From Tissierella sp. MB52-C2 (GTDB lineage Bacteria; Bacillota; Clostridia; Tissierellales; Tissierellaceae): 64,000 nt of DNA. Both the position numbers and the translations under genes were made by a program. The notes under the pieces are model-generated. The model was given only the letters and a program-made list of their open reading frames with translations, ran no database searches and was not told the origin of the DNA. The DNA lies in the NCBI RefSeq assembly GCF_030931715.1, contig NZ_CP133261.1, positions 3,698,643 through 3,762,642 on the forward strand. Reading direction: 5' to 3'. Shown one piece after another: positions 35,360 to 43,524 of this stretch (the first letter of the stretch is position 1; each line of letters begins with the position of its first letter).

Positions 35360-37094
35360 CAAAATCACCTTCCTTAGTTCCTTGCAGATTGTAGATGGTT
35401 GAATAAACCTTGGATTTTTCTAAAAGTTCATTATGAGTACCATATTGAGCAGATTTATTACCATCCAGTAAAAGGATTCTATCTATGCTGTTGAAAACAG
35501 CTAAACGGTGTGAAACCAATATAATCAAGCTATCCTTATAGGATTTCTTAATATTTCTAATAATTTGTTCCTCAGTTTTCATATCAATAGCTGAAAACGG
35601 GTCATCCAATATGATAATTTTGTTTTTGTTAAATAATGTGCGGGCAAGAGCAATACGTGCCTGTTGTCCTCCGCTCAACCGAATGCCACTGTTTCCCACC
35701 AGTGTATCTTCTCTATCAGTCATATTTATCAAATCATCATTAAAACATACATCTCTAAGAACATTGTCAATCTGACCTTCACATCCTAATGTAATGTTGT
35801 TGTAAATGGTATCAGAAAGAAGTTGTGGCTCATGGCCTAGGTAGGCGATCATTTGACTTCGTTCAAATTCTGAGTAGTCCTTTAACTCCTTACCATCTAT
35901 TTTAATACTTCCCTCATAAGGGTAAAGACCGAGTAAGGACAAGGCAAGTGTGGATTTTCCGGAAGCTATGCCTCCCGTTACGCCTATGATTTCTCCCTGC
36001 TTACCCTCAAAACTGATATTTTCAATTACATAATCACCATGTTCTTCATAGCGGAAACTCAGGTTCTCTACAGTTAGCTGTGTGCCATTACTGCTTATAT
36101 TAAGGTCAGTATACTTACTTTGATATTCCGTTAGGTATGGTTTGATACGGTTCCATGAAACCTGTGATTTTTGCACAGAGTTAAAGAGTTTTGCTGCTTT
36201 GCTGGCTTTGGTTGCCATAGTAATAAAAGCAGTTATATATGCCGAAAAAATCCCTACTGAAAAGCTACCATCTATTACTTTCATGCCTCCCATATAAATG
36301 GCTGGGATAATGCCAAGCATTGCAATGACATTATAAACGGGCTGCATAGAGTTTTCCAGTATATTTGCCTTGATTGCTTTGTTTTGTAAGTCTTCTAGAT
36401 TATTTCGGTATCTTTCCCTGTTTGCCGGCTCCATTCCGCTGATACGGTATAGCATAGCATTTTCAATGGTATCATAGGTGATGTCAGTCACTTCGCTGCT
36501 TTTATTACGGAAGGCTCTTGTATATTTATAAATAAAGCCTTTAAGATTTTCCGCAATCAACATAGCGACTGGAACAAACACTATTGAAAACAAGGTTATT
36601 TTCCAATCATATACAAGGAGCAGAACAATATAGGAGACCATCATCACACCAGTATCAAAAACCTCAGTTGTAAATTTCCGCATTCCCTCTACACATAAAT
36701 CAACATCAGAAACAACTCTTGTCATAAGGTTTCCAATGTTTTCATCATCTAGTTCCGAAGTGCTTTTGTTCATAATATTATTGTAAAGCATAAGACGCAT
36801 GGTTGCACTGGTACTGTTAGCAAAGCGTCTTATGTAAAACCGTTTAAAGTACCTGAAAAGTTGTATCAAACCTATCATCATAATAAAGCTCACAGCAAGG
36901 GTAGTTACAGTGGACAGGCTATTATTATGTGCAATGGAATCTATGAGCTTACCTTGATAGATTGGCAGAAAAACTAATGAGATATTATATAGTAATCCGA
37001 ATATGATAATACAGACTACAATAAATTTTTCTTTTTTCCAGTAGTTAAGCATTCTGTCCGGTTGTTCCATCGGCTCAATTTTTAGCTTTGACAT
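35349..37094 (-). CDS. Multidrug-type ABC exporter, half-transporter with degenerate catalytic site
   Basis: The protein has 581 residues: six membrane segments (first near residue 28), then an ATPase with Walker A GGIASGKST (about 376), signature LSGGQQARIAL and Walker B IIILDDPFSAID. Aspartate replaces the catalytic glutamate after Walker B, the mark of the non-hydrolysing site in heterodimeric exporters. AAAGGAGA precedes the ATG. It is co-transcribed with the consensus-site partner downstream. An HTH protein gene lies 51 bp upstream on the same strand and may control it. Confidence 0.9.
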   Translation of the reverse strand: MSKLKIEPMEQPDRMLNYWKKEKFIVVCIIIFGLLYNISLVFLPIYQGKLIDSIAHNNSLSTVTTLAVSFIMMIGLIQLFRYFKRFYIRRFANSTSATMRLMLYNNIMNKSTSELDDENIGNLMTRVVSDVDLCVEGMRKFTTEVFDTGVMMVSYIVLLLVYDWKITLFSIVFVPVAMLIAENLKGFIYKYTRAFRNKSSEVTDITYDTIENAMLYRISGMEPANRERYRNNLEDLQNKAIKANILENSMQPVYNVIAMLGIIPAIYMGGMKVIDGSFSVGIFSAYITAFITMATKASKAAKLFNSVQKSQVSWNRIKPYLTEYQSKYTDLNISSNGTQLTVENLSFRYEEHGDYVIENISFEGKQGEIIGVTGGIASGKSTLALSLLGLYPYEGSIKIDGKELKDYSEFERSQMIAYLGHEPQLLSDTIYNNITLGCEGQIDNVLRDVCFNDDLINMTDREDTLVGNSGIRLSGGQQARIALARTLFNKNKIIILDDPFSAIDMKTEEQIIRNIKKSYKDSLIILVSHRLAVFNSIDRILLLDGNKSAQYGTHNELLEKSKVYSTIYNLQGTKEGDFDEK

Positions 37095-37145
37095 AGGCTT
37101 TCTCCTTTTTAACTATATATTATTAAATTTGCATTTGTTATAGAA

Positions 37146-37565
37146 TCAATCTTTAATCAGCCAGAAAACTTTAAATGTTAGTTTTTCAATTCCACGTTGT
37201 CGTTTGTAACTGACCCTTAAAGTTGCGTCGTCGGGGAGGAAAACATCTTTGTTTAAATCTGGTAATAATTCACGGACATTTGCGCCATTGATAGTGAGCA
37301 TTTCAACGTCTCCCTTTATCTGTTCCAATATATCTTGCTTAGATAACCTTGTGTCATTAGCAATCCGATATAGTTCTGTTTGATTTAGATAATTAGTAGA
37401 ATCGCCTTCACCTAACCACTTCAACAAAGCAGTTTTATTAAACCTCCATTCACGTCCGATCTTTCTTGCTGGAATATGTTCTTCCCGAAGTAGTTTTATC
37501 ATGGTTCGTTCGCTGACTCCAAAAAGCTCCATTGCCTGTTCAAGATTTAAAATATCATCGTCCAT
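37146..37565 (-). CDS. Excisionase-type helix-turn-helix DNA-binding protein
   Basis: The protein has 139 residues. The N-terminal MerR/excisionase-like winged helix covers residues 5-50 (LNLEQAMELFGVSERTMIKL and ARKIGREWRFNKTALLKWL). The rest has no recognised domain. AGGAGGTG lies 7 bp before the ATG at 37565; a longer upstream frame is rejected. It is the first gene of the minus-strand ABC exporter operon and so is probably its regulator. No integrase or other phage/ICE gene is nearby, so an excisionase role is unlikely. Confidence 0.75.
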   Translation of the reverse strand: MDDDILNLEQAMELFGVSERTMIKLLREEHIPARKIGREWRFNKTALLKWLGEGDSTNYLNQTELYRIANDTRLSKQDILEQIKGDVEMLTINGANVRELLPDLNKDVFLPDDATLRVSYKRQRGIEKLTFKVFWLIKD

Positions 37566-37595
37566 ATCAGCACCTCCTATGTTTTCGTATTTATT

Positions 37596-37624
37596 ATAAT
37601 AGCATATGATAATCACTTGGTCAA
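37596..37624 (-). promoter_or_regulatory. Promoter of the HTH/ABC exporter operon
   Basis: On the minus strand, TTGACC (37619-37624) and TATTAT (37596-37601) are 17 bp apart. No clear dyad overlaps it. Confidence 0.65.
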
Positions 37625-37681
37625 CATTTGACATGAATATAACATCACTTTATATGCAGTTTAGTATGAACTTGACAGTAA

Positions 37682-37704
37682 AAGCCCCACCGAAGTGGGG
37701 CCTT
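37682..37704 (-). terminator. Intrinsic terminator of the ABC-F gene
   Basis: On the minus strand the GC-rich stem GGCCCCAC / GTGGGGC with tetraloop TTCG is followed by TTTTACT. It is one of the most stable hairpins in the window. Confidence 0.88.
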
Positions 37705-37725
37705 GATTATTATTTATGATTAGTT

Positions 37726-39606
37726 TTAGATTTGAAGAGTCTCCCATAATTCATAAGAGTCTTCTAGTTGTTTTTCAATTAATTCTTTTTCAACAAATAA
37801 CTCATATAACCTATCTGCATTATCGCTGTTTAAAGCCATTTCTTCATCAATAAGTTTTAATTTATTTTCAAATTCTTCAATTTCCTTTTCAGCCTGTGCT
37901 ATTTTAAAGATGTTAGGTTTTTTAGATGGTTTAGCTGGAATTGTTTTAACTGGCTTAGACTCCTTGACCATAGGCTTTCCAACTACTTCCTTTTTCCTTA
38001 TTTCCAAATATTCGTCATATGGTACAGGATATAACTTTGCTCTAGATTTATCTAATACCATTATCTTTGTAGCTACTTTTTGGACAAAATATCTATCATG
38101 GGAGACAAATATAGTTGTACCATTGAAATTAGAAAGTGTTTCTTCTAAAACTTCTCTAGAGTCAATATCCAAATGGTTAGTAGGCTCATCTAGAACCATA
38201 AAATTCACTTTATCAAGTATTAAAGAGCATAATTTAAGTCGAGATTTTTCACCACCAGATAAAGATTTGATTTTCTTATATACATCATCTCTAATGAATA
38301 ACATTTTTGCTAACTCAGATCTTGCTTCAGAATTGCTGATATTATGTTTTGCAGCAAAGTAATCAAGAATTGTCATATCTTCATCTTCAAAGACTACATT
38401 TTGTGGCAAATAGCCTAATTTTATACTGGAACCTATGGTAAAGCTCCCACTATCAGCCTCAATTTCTCCAAGTATAATCTTTAATAGGGTTGTTTTTCCA
38501 CCACCATTTTCTCCCATTATACATAACTTATCCTGATAAAATAGAGTAAAGGATATATCTGAAAATAATTTTTTATGAGAAAAGGATTTTTTAAGATTTT
38601 CTGCATTAAGAACAATTTTTCCAGAACGATTTACTTTTTCAGAAGAGAGTCTAATTTTGGAATCTTCCAATGTTGGTCTATCTACTACTTCTACCTTCTC
38701 TAATCGTTTCTCAAGTTCTTTAGCACGTTTATACATCTTTTCACTATCTCTCATGGCACCCCAAATTCTATATCTTTCAATTTGCTGTTCCATTTTCTCG
38801 ATTTTTCTTTGATTATTGATATAGGCATTATATTCTAATTCAAATCGTCTTTGTTTCTCCTCAACATAATAACTGTAGTTTCCATCATATATCTTTGTAC
38901 CTATGGGTTCCAACTCTATAATCCTATTGGCAACTTTATCAAGAAAGCTTCTATCATGTGAAACCATAAGAACTGTACCGTTATATCCTAATAGAAATTC
39001 TTCCAGCCATTCAATAGATTCTATGTCTAAATGGTTAGTAGGCTCATCTAATAAGAGTATATCTGGATTTTCCAAGAGTAATTTTGCTAAAAGAACCCTG
39101 GTTTTTTCACCGCCAGATAATTGTTCAAATGGCTTCTTTCTAAAGTCATCTGGTAGGAAAAGTCCGCTACATACTTTGTTTATATTAGTGTCCATAGTAT
39201 ATCCACCACAGCGTTCAAATTCCTCCATAAGTAGACCATAACTATTCATTTCAATCTCTAATTCTTCACCAGATAAAGTCTTTAATCTTTCTTCCAAGTT
39301 TTTTAACTCTAGCTTAATATTAAATATATTTTCAAAGGGCATTTCAAGGATTTCTATTACAGTAGTATCCTTGGGACATTTGAATATCTGGTCTAAATAT
39401 CCAACTCTACTTCCTTTTCTAAAGCTAATATTCCCTCCATGATAATCTTCAATGCCCATTAATATCTTCATTAAGGTAGTTTTTCCGCATCCATTCTGTC
39501 CAATTAATCCTACCCTTTCATTACTGTGTAATTCAAAGGATATATTTTCAAAAATCTTATTCGCTCCATAATATTTGATTAGATTATTTATACTGCATTC
39601 AATCAT
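37726..39606 (-). CDS. ABC-F family ATPase
   Basis: The protein has 626 residues with two ABC domains and no membrane segment: Walker A GQNGCGKTT and GENGGGKTT, signatures LSGGEKTRV and LSGGEKSRL, and two LDEPTNHLD Walker B motifs. A charged helical linker lies between them (about residues 240-310), and a C-terminal extension of about 80 residues is predicted coiled coil. ABC-F proteins act on the ribosome, as translation factors or as antibiotic-protection proteins; which one cannot be told here. GAGGTGG precedes the ATG at 39606. Monocistronic. Confidence 0.88.
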   Translation of the reverse strand: MIECSINNLIKYYGANKIFENISFELHSNERVGLIGQNGCGKTTLMKILMGIEDYHGGNISFRKGSRVGYLDQIFKCPKDTTVIEILEMPFENIFNIKLELKNLEERLKTLSGEELEIEMNSYGLLMEEFERCGGYTMDTNINKVCSGLFLPDDFRKKPFEQLSGGEKTRVLLAKLLLENPDILLLDEPTNHLDIESIEWLEEFLLGYNGTVLMVSHDRSFLDKVANRIIELEPIGTKIYDGNYSYYVEEKQRRFELEYNAYINNQRKIEKMEQQIERYRIWGAMRDSEKMYKRAKELEKRLEKVEVVDRPTLEDSKIRLSSEKVNRSGKIVLNAENLKKSFSHKKLFSDISFTLFYQDKLCIMGENGGGKTTLLKIILGEIEADSGSFTIGSSIKLGYLPQNVVFEDEDMTILDYFAAKHNISNSEARSELAKMLFIRDDVYKKIKSLSGGEKSRLKLCSLILDKVNFMVLDEPTNHLDIDSREVLEETLSNFNGTTIFVSHDRYFVQKVATKIMVLDKSRAKLYPVPYDEYLEIRKKEVVGKPMVKESKPVKTIPAKPSKKPNIFKIAQAEKEIEEFENKLKLIDEEMALNSDNADRLYELFVEKELIEKQLEDSYELWETLQI

Positions 39607-39803
39607 ATGTGCCACCTCACTTAGTTAAATTATATTTGAAGAAATATCCATAGTCAAGGATAGGAAATGTTACAATAAATCCTTCAAAATCAATTATACA
39701 TCTCTTGCTTATAATTACAGTCTATGGGAATGGAAAGATAAGGATTAATAAGATATAATATAAAAAAGATGTACCCAAATTTAAAAAAGAAAGGGTGGTT
39801 TTC

Positions 39804-39860
39804 ATGAGAAATATAACTAAATTATTAAAGTATAGTGCAAGGAGGGTGCACTCACTTTAA
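39804..39860 (+). CDS. 18-residue leader peptide of a GNAT locus
   Basis: MRNITKLLKYSARRVHSL is encoded behind AAAGGGTGG at proper spacing, with a -10-like TATAAT at 39754-39759. Its codons 13-15 contain GGAGGGT, the left arm of a hairpin with ACCCTCC at its stop codon. The same CCTCC also pairs with the ribosome binding site of the next gene. Position and pairing are those of a translational-attenuation leader. Expression of the peptide is inferred. Confidence 0.6.
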   Translation: MRNITKLLKYSARRVHSL

Positions 39861-39886
39861 CCCTCCAAAATGAAAATTTTAGGAGG
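39841..39886 (+). promoter_or_regulatory. Putative translational attenuator with mutually exclusive hairpins
   Basis: Hairpin 1 pairs 39841-39847 with 39860-39866 (GGAGGGT / ACCCTCC). Hairpin 2 pairs CCTCCAAAAT (39862-39871) with ATTTT-A-GGAGG (39876-39886), one bulged A, loop GAAA. Hairpin 2 buries the AGGAGG that serves the TTG start at 39894. Both hairpins need 39862-39866, so only one can form. A ribosome on the leader peptide would choose between them. Confidence 0.6.
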
Positions 39887-39893
39887 AAATATT

Positions 39894-41049
39894 TTGATAG
39901 ATAATAAAATTATTATTAAAGAAACAAGTAAAGATGATTTAGAAAACGTCATGAAACTATGGAATAATGGAGATGTAATGAAATTTGTAGGTTTTCCTGA
40001 TGGATTGGGAACAACTATAGAAAATCTTGAAAAGTGGATTATATGGGCAATTCAACCACCATATCGTTGCCATTATTCTATTTATTTAGAAGATGGTACT
40101 TATTGTGGAGAAACATTTTATAATACTGATGTTAACACTAAGACGGCTGAATTAGATATTAAAGTATTATCTAATGCTCAAGGTAAAGGAATTGCCTCTA
40201 AAGCCTTATCATATTCTATAAATAAAGCTTTTAAAGAAGGGAAGGCTGAAAGGGTATATGTGGAGCCACATCCAGATAACATTAGTGCATGGAGACTTTA
40301 TGAAAAGTTAGAGTTATGGACCTCGCCCTGCTTATCTTGAAGGTAATAATCCATATTTAGAGATTACAAGAGATGAATGGCAGAAAACAGTAATTGAAGA
40401 ACAACTATTTAATGATTTTAAGGTAGAGATTAATTTTAAGGATATAATACTTCGTGATTATATAATAACCGATATAGAGGATGATATTCGTTGGATGACA
40501 ACTGAAGTTCAATGGCATGACTGGGATGCACCATGGGAAGCAGAGGAACAGTTATTAAAGTTTAATCCTGATGAATTTAGAGAAAAGCAGATAAAAAGGC
40601 TCAAGAAAGTACGCAGTAGTGGTATTTTAAGAACTTCATTTGAAATTTGTACAAAAGATGGTGTTCATATTGGAGGCTGTAATTCATATTTAATTGATGA
40701 TAAATATGAGTGGATACCTAATACAAAAGATAACAAAGGGTATAGAACTTTAGGGATTGATATTTGTGAAAAATCTTATTGGAATAAAGGATTTGGCACT
40801 CAAGTGCTAGTAGCACTTATAAACTATTATATAGATCATGAAATTAATGAAATCTATACACAAACATGGTCAGGAAACCATAGAATGGTTAATCTAGCTA
40901 AAAGGATTGGGTTTGTAGAGTGTGAGTGCTTGGAGAATTCAGTCCTTGTAAGGGGAAATATGTATGACGGTCTCACTTTTAAATTGGATATGGATAGATA
41001 CAAAGATTTTTATAATAGATTAATCAGTAATCATATAAGCAGATGTTAA
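39894..41049 (+). pseudogene. Two-domain GNAT acetyltransferase interrupted by a frameshift
   Basis: The first frame (39894-40340, TTG start behind AGGAGG) encodes a GNAT N-acetyltransferase domain with the acetyl-CoA loop AQGKGIASKAL and PHPDNISAWRLYEKL. At about 40305-40315 homology moves to the +1 frame: the text there reads SYGPRPAYLEGNNPYLEITR and stays open to 41049, adding a second GNAT-like domain (WHDWDAPWEAEEQ, then EKSYWNKGFGTQ). About eight bases seem to be lost at the shift. Whether the domains were one protein or two genes is not certain. The second domain also has an ATG at 40495, with no good binding site. Confidence 0.7.
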
Positions 41050-41103
41050 AATAACTGGCTTTATTAAGTAAGATTTATTGTTTTGTTCTTAGATTTTTCA
41101 GTA

Positions 41104-41240
41104 GGAAAGTAATATCGGATAATTAAGCAATTGTCCTGTATTGATAGAGTGCAGATAGTTATATCTGAAATTAGGTGGTACCACGGACATATATAGTTCG
41201 CCCTAAGCTTTAAACATTAAGGCTTGAGGCGAACTTTTTA
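41104..41240 (+). promoter_or_regulatory. Truncated T-box leader (antiterminator and terminator part only)
   Basis: The conserved T-box AATTAGGTGGTACCACGG lies at 41169-41186, followed by a perfect terminator stem AGTTCGCC / GGCGAACT (41195-41202 with 41228-41235) and TTTTTATTTT. Stem I, which reads the anticodon, is missing. The sequence is nearly identical to the complete T-box at 47.5-47.8 kb. No promoter was seen before it; it may now act only as a terminator of the GNAT locus. Confidence 0.85.
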
Positions 41241-41319
41241 TTTTATCTTATAAATGATCGAAAGAATAACATATGTCTTAATGATGTAAACAAATAGAAT
41301 TATATAAGGAGGCTTAATT

Positions 41320-41405
41320 ATGATTTATGATAGAGAAAATAAAACAATGTAATGAAGAAAGGTCGATGCGAAGATCTTATATATTATGGCATTATAAATC
41401 TATAA
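41320..41405 (+). pseudogene. Remnant of a T-box-controlled GNAT gene with a large internal deletion
   Basis: The remnant keeps the first ten codons (MIYDRENKTM) and the last 19 or so codons of the gene intact at 47852, joined out of frame at about 41348-41350. About 457 bp are missing relative to the 543-bp intact copy. GGAGG before the ATG is also preserved. The junction shares only two bases with the intact copy's flanks, so it looks like a microhomology deletion. Confidence 0.85.
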
Positions 41406-41442
41406 TTAGTAAGATATATGTAAAAAAATTAAGCGAAAAATA

Positions 41443-41492
41443 TTGACCAGGTAGTACATTTATGGTAATATAACAATATTGACCACATGGTC
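41443..41492 (+). promoter_or_regulatory. Promoter and operator of the TetR/antiporter operon
   Basis: TTGACC (41443-41448) and TAATAT (41466-41471) are 17 bp apart. Downstream, GACCA-CA-TGGTC at 41481-41492 is a dyad. TTGACCA occurs both at the -35 and at this dyad, giving a repeated half-site. The TetR protein encoded next is the likely ligand. Confidence 0.65.
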
Positions 41493-41514
41493 TAAAATGT
41501 AAAGAGGTGATAAT

Positions 41515-42135
41515 TTGAAACGAGAAGAAAAAAATTTGCTAACGCGACAAAGAATAATTGATAGTGCAATAGTTGAGTTCGGAACTAATAGTTATGCAGA
41601 GGCTTCCTTAAATGCAATTTGTAAAATTGGAAATATATCTAAAGGTATTATTTATCATTATTTTAAAGATAAAGATGAGTTATATTTAGTTTGTGTTAGT
41701 GAATGTTTTCATGCACTAACAACTTTTCTCAATAATGGAGAAACAGTTTTTTGTAAATTTGAAGAAGATATGAAAAGATATTTAGATATGCGTCATGAAT
41801 TCTTTGACGAAAATCCCTACTATAGCAATATATTTGCAAATGCAGTATTACAACCACCTAAACATTTAATTGAAGAAATAAAAAAAAGAAAAGTGGAATT
41901 GGATACCCTTAATGTAAATTATTATAAAAGTGCACTTCAAAATGTTAATTTGAAAAATGATATAAGTGTTGAAGATGCCATCGAATATTTTTTAATATTT
42001 CAAGAAGGATTTAATAATTATTTTCAAAATAAGACTTATGACAATTTTAGAAATTTACTAAATGATCAGGAGCTTAAATTAAGTAAGTTATTAAAGACTA
42101 TGACTTATGGAATAGCACAGGAGGATGGGAAATAA
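41515..42135 (+). CDS. TetR/AcrR family transcriptional regulator
   Basis: The protein has 206 residues. The helix-turn-helix lies at about residues 27-50 (ASLNAICKIGNISKGIIYHY). It starts at TTG, behind AAGAGGTG. Its last base is the first base of the antiporter start codon, so the two genes are translationally coupled. A dyad lies in its promoter. It probably represses itself and the antiporter. Signal unknown. Confidence 0.86.
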   Translation: MKREEKNLLTRQRIIDSAIVEFGTNSYAEASLNAICKIGNISKGIIYHYFKDKDELYLVCVSECFHALTTFLNNGETVFCKFEEDMKRYLDMRHEFFDENPYYSNIFANAVLQPPKHLIEEIKKRKVELDTLNVNYYKSALQNVNLKNDISVEDAIEYFLIFQEGFNNYFQNKTYDNFRNLLNDQELKLSKLLKTMTYGIAQEDGK

Positions 42136-43385
42136 TGATTCAATTAGTAATGAGACTTTTAACTGCAATTGTTATCGCATTTTTTATAGGTAAACTTGTA
42201 TCTAAGATGAAGCTTCCTGCTATATTAGGTTGGCTTTTAACAGGTATGATTTTAGGACCCCACGCAGTAGGGATAGTAAATGAATCACTATTGAATGCTA
42301 GTTGGTATAGAATAGCTTCAAGTATCTTGGAATGTGCTGTAGGTCTTATGATTGGTACAGAACTTGTACTTAAAAAGTTGAAAGAATCTGGTAAACAAAT
42401 AATTATAACAACTCTGACTCAATCTTTAGGCACATTCTTTTTGGTGACTTTATTCTTTGGAATAATCTTTCATTTTATGAACATACCAATATATTTGGCA
42501 TTTATCTTTGGAGGAATTGCACTTGCTACAGCACCAGCCCCGGCTTTATCAATAGTAAAAGAATTTAAAACAGATGGGCCAGTAACTAGAACTTTGATTC
42601 CCATGGCGGCCCTTGACGATATTGTTGGTATAATAGTTTTCTTTAGTGTTATTACATTTGTAACAGCAGGAAATACAGAACAATCAACACCTTTATATTT
42701 AACTTTAGCAATGATGATTTTATTACCACTTGTAATAGGAGCTGTAATTGGATTAGTTGCTGGAATTTTCCTTAAACAAGAGCGTTCCAATAATGCAACT
42801 TTGCTAATTACAATTGTATTTATATTGGTAGTTGCAACTATAGGATTGATCTTCAATAACTTAATTTTACCAGAACCAATGCTTAACTTTATGCTTATAG
42901 GAATGGCATTCTCTGCTGTCTTTTCAAATATGGTATCTGAAGAAAGACTGGAACAAATAATGAATAGCTTTAATCCAATTTTAGGACTTTCTATGATTAT
43001 AGTTATCTTAAATCTTGGTGCACCTCTTGATTATCATTTGATTTTAGGGGCAGGGATATTTACAGCAATATATATAATTTCAAGGGCAATAGGTAAATAT
43101 TCAGGAGCATATTTTGGAGCAAAGATAACAGGTTTACCTCAAACTGTAGAAAAGTATTTAGGACTTACACTATTGCCTCACTCTGGTGTTTCCCTTGTTT
43201 TCACAGGAATTGCTGTTACATCAATAAGTGGATTTGATCCTGATTCGGCAGCTATAATTCAAGGAACAATCGCAGCAGCAGCAGTTATAAATGAAGTTAT
43301 AGCAGTTATCATATCGAAAAAGGCCTTTGAATGGGCAGGAGAATTTGGGAAATTGGAAAATGGAAGACAAGAAAGAATAGAATAA
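42135..43385 (+). CDS. Monovalent cation:proton antiporter (CPA2 family)
   Basis: The protein has 416 residues with about 12-13 membrane segments. KefB/GerN-like features include LPAILGWLLTGMILGPHAVG (near residues 28-47) and the discontinuous-helix region APAPALSIVKE plus MAALDDIVGII (about 135-168), with the ion-binding aspartates. It lacks the C-terminal TrkA domain of Kef channels. GGAGGATGGG precedes the ATG. Expression is coupled to the TetR gene. It would exchange Na+ or K+ for H+ in pH or salt stress. Confidence 0.88.
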   Translation: MIQLVMRLLTAIVIAFFIGKLVSKMKLPAILGWLLTGMILGPHAVGIVNESLLNASWYRIASSILECAVGLMIGTELVLKKLKESGKQIIITTLTQSLGTFFLVTLFFGIIFHFMNIPIYLAFIFGGIALATAPAPALSIVKEFKTDGPVTRTLIPMAALDDIVGIIVFFSVITFVTAGNTEQSTPLYLTLAMMILLPLVIGAVIGLVAGIFLKQERSNNATLLITIVFILVVATIGLIFNNLILPEPMLNFMLIGMAFSAVFSNMVSEERLEQIMNSFNPILGLSMIIVILNLGAPLDYHLILGAGIFTAIYIISRAIGKYSGAYFGAKITGLPQTVEKYLGLTLLPHSGVSLVFTGIAVTSISGFDPDSAAIIQGTIAAAAVINEVIAVIISKKAFEWAGEFGKLENGRQERIE

Positions 43386-43490
43386 CACAAATTCTATATA
43401 TTCTTTAATTTACGTGATTTTAGCAGAGGATTATTGATATAAGTACATGTCAAAATAACTTGTTTCGCTAATTTGAATTTATAAGATAGT

Positions 43491-43522
43491 TTATTAGGAG
43501 GTAGTCGACTACCTCCTAATAA
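43491..43522. terminator. Bidirectional terminator between convergent genes
   Basis: A perfect 32-nt palindrome, with outer arms TTATTAGGAGG / CCTCCTAATAA, lies between the antiporter (plus) and M29 peptidase (minus) genes. Confidence 0.82.
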
Positions 43523-43524
43523 AT

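Noticed and set aside
37146-37565. Excisionase of an integrative element
   Set aside because: No integrase, relaxase, attachment-site repeat or phage gene is present nearby; the gene leads an ABC exporter operon.
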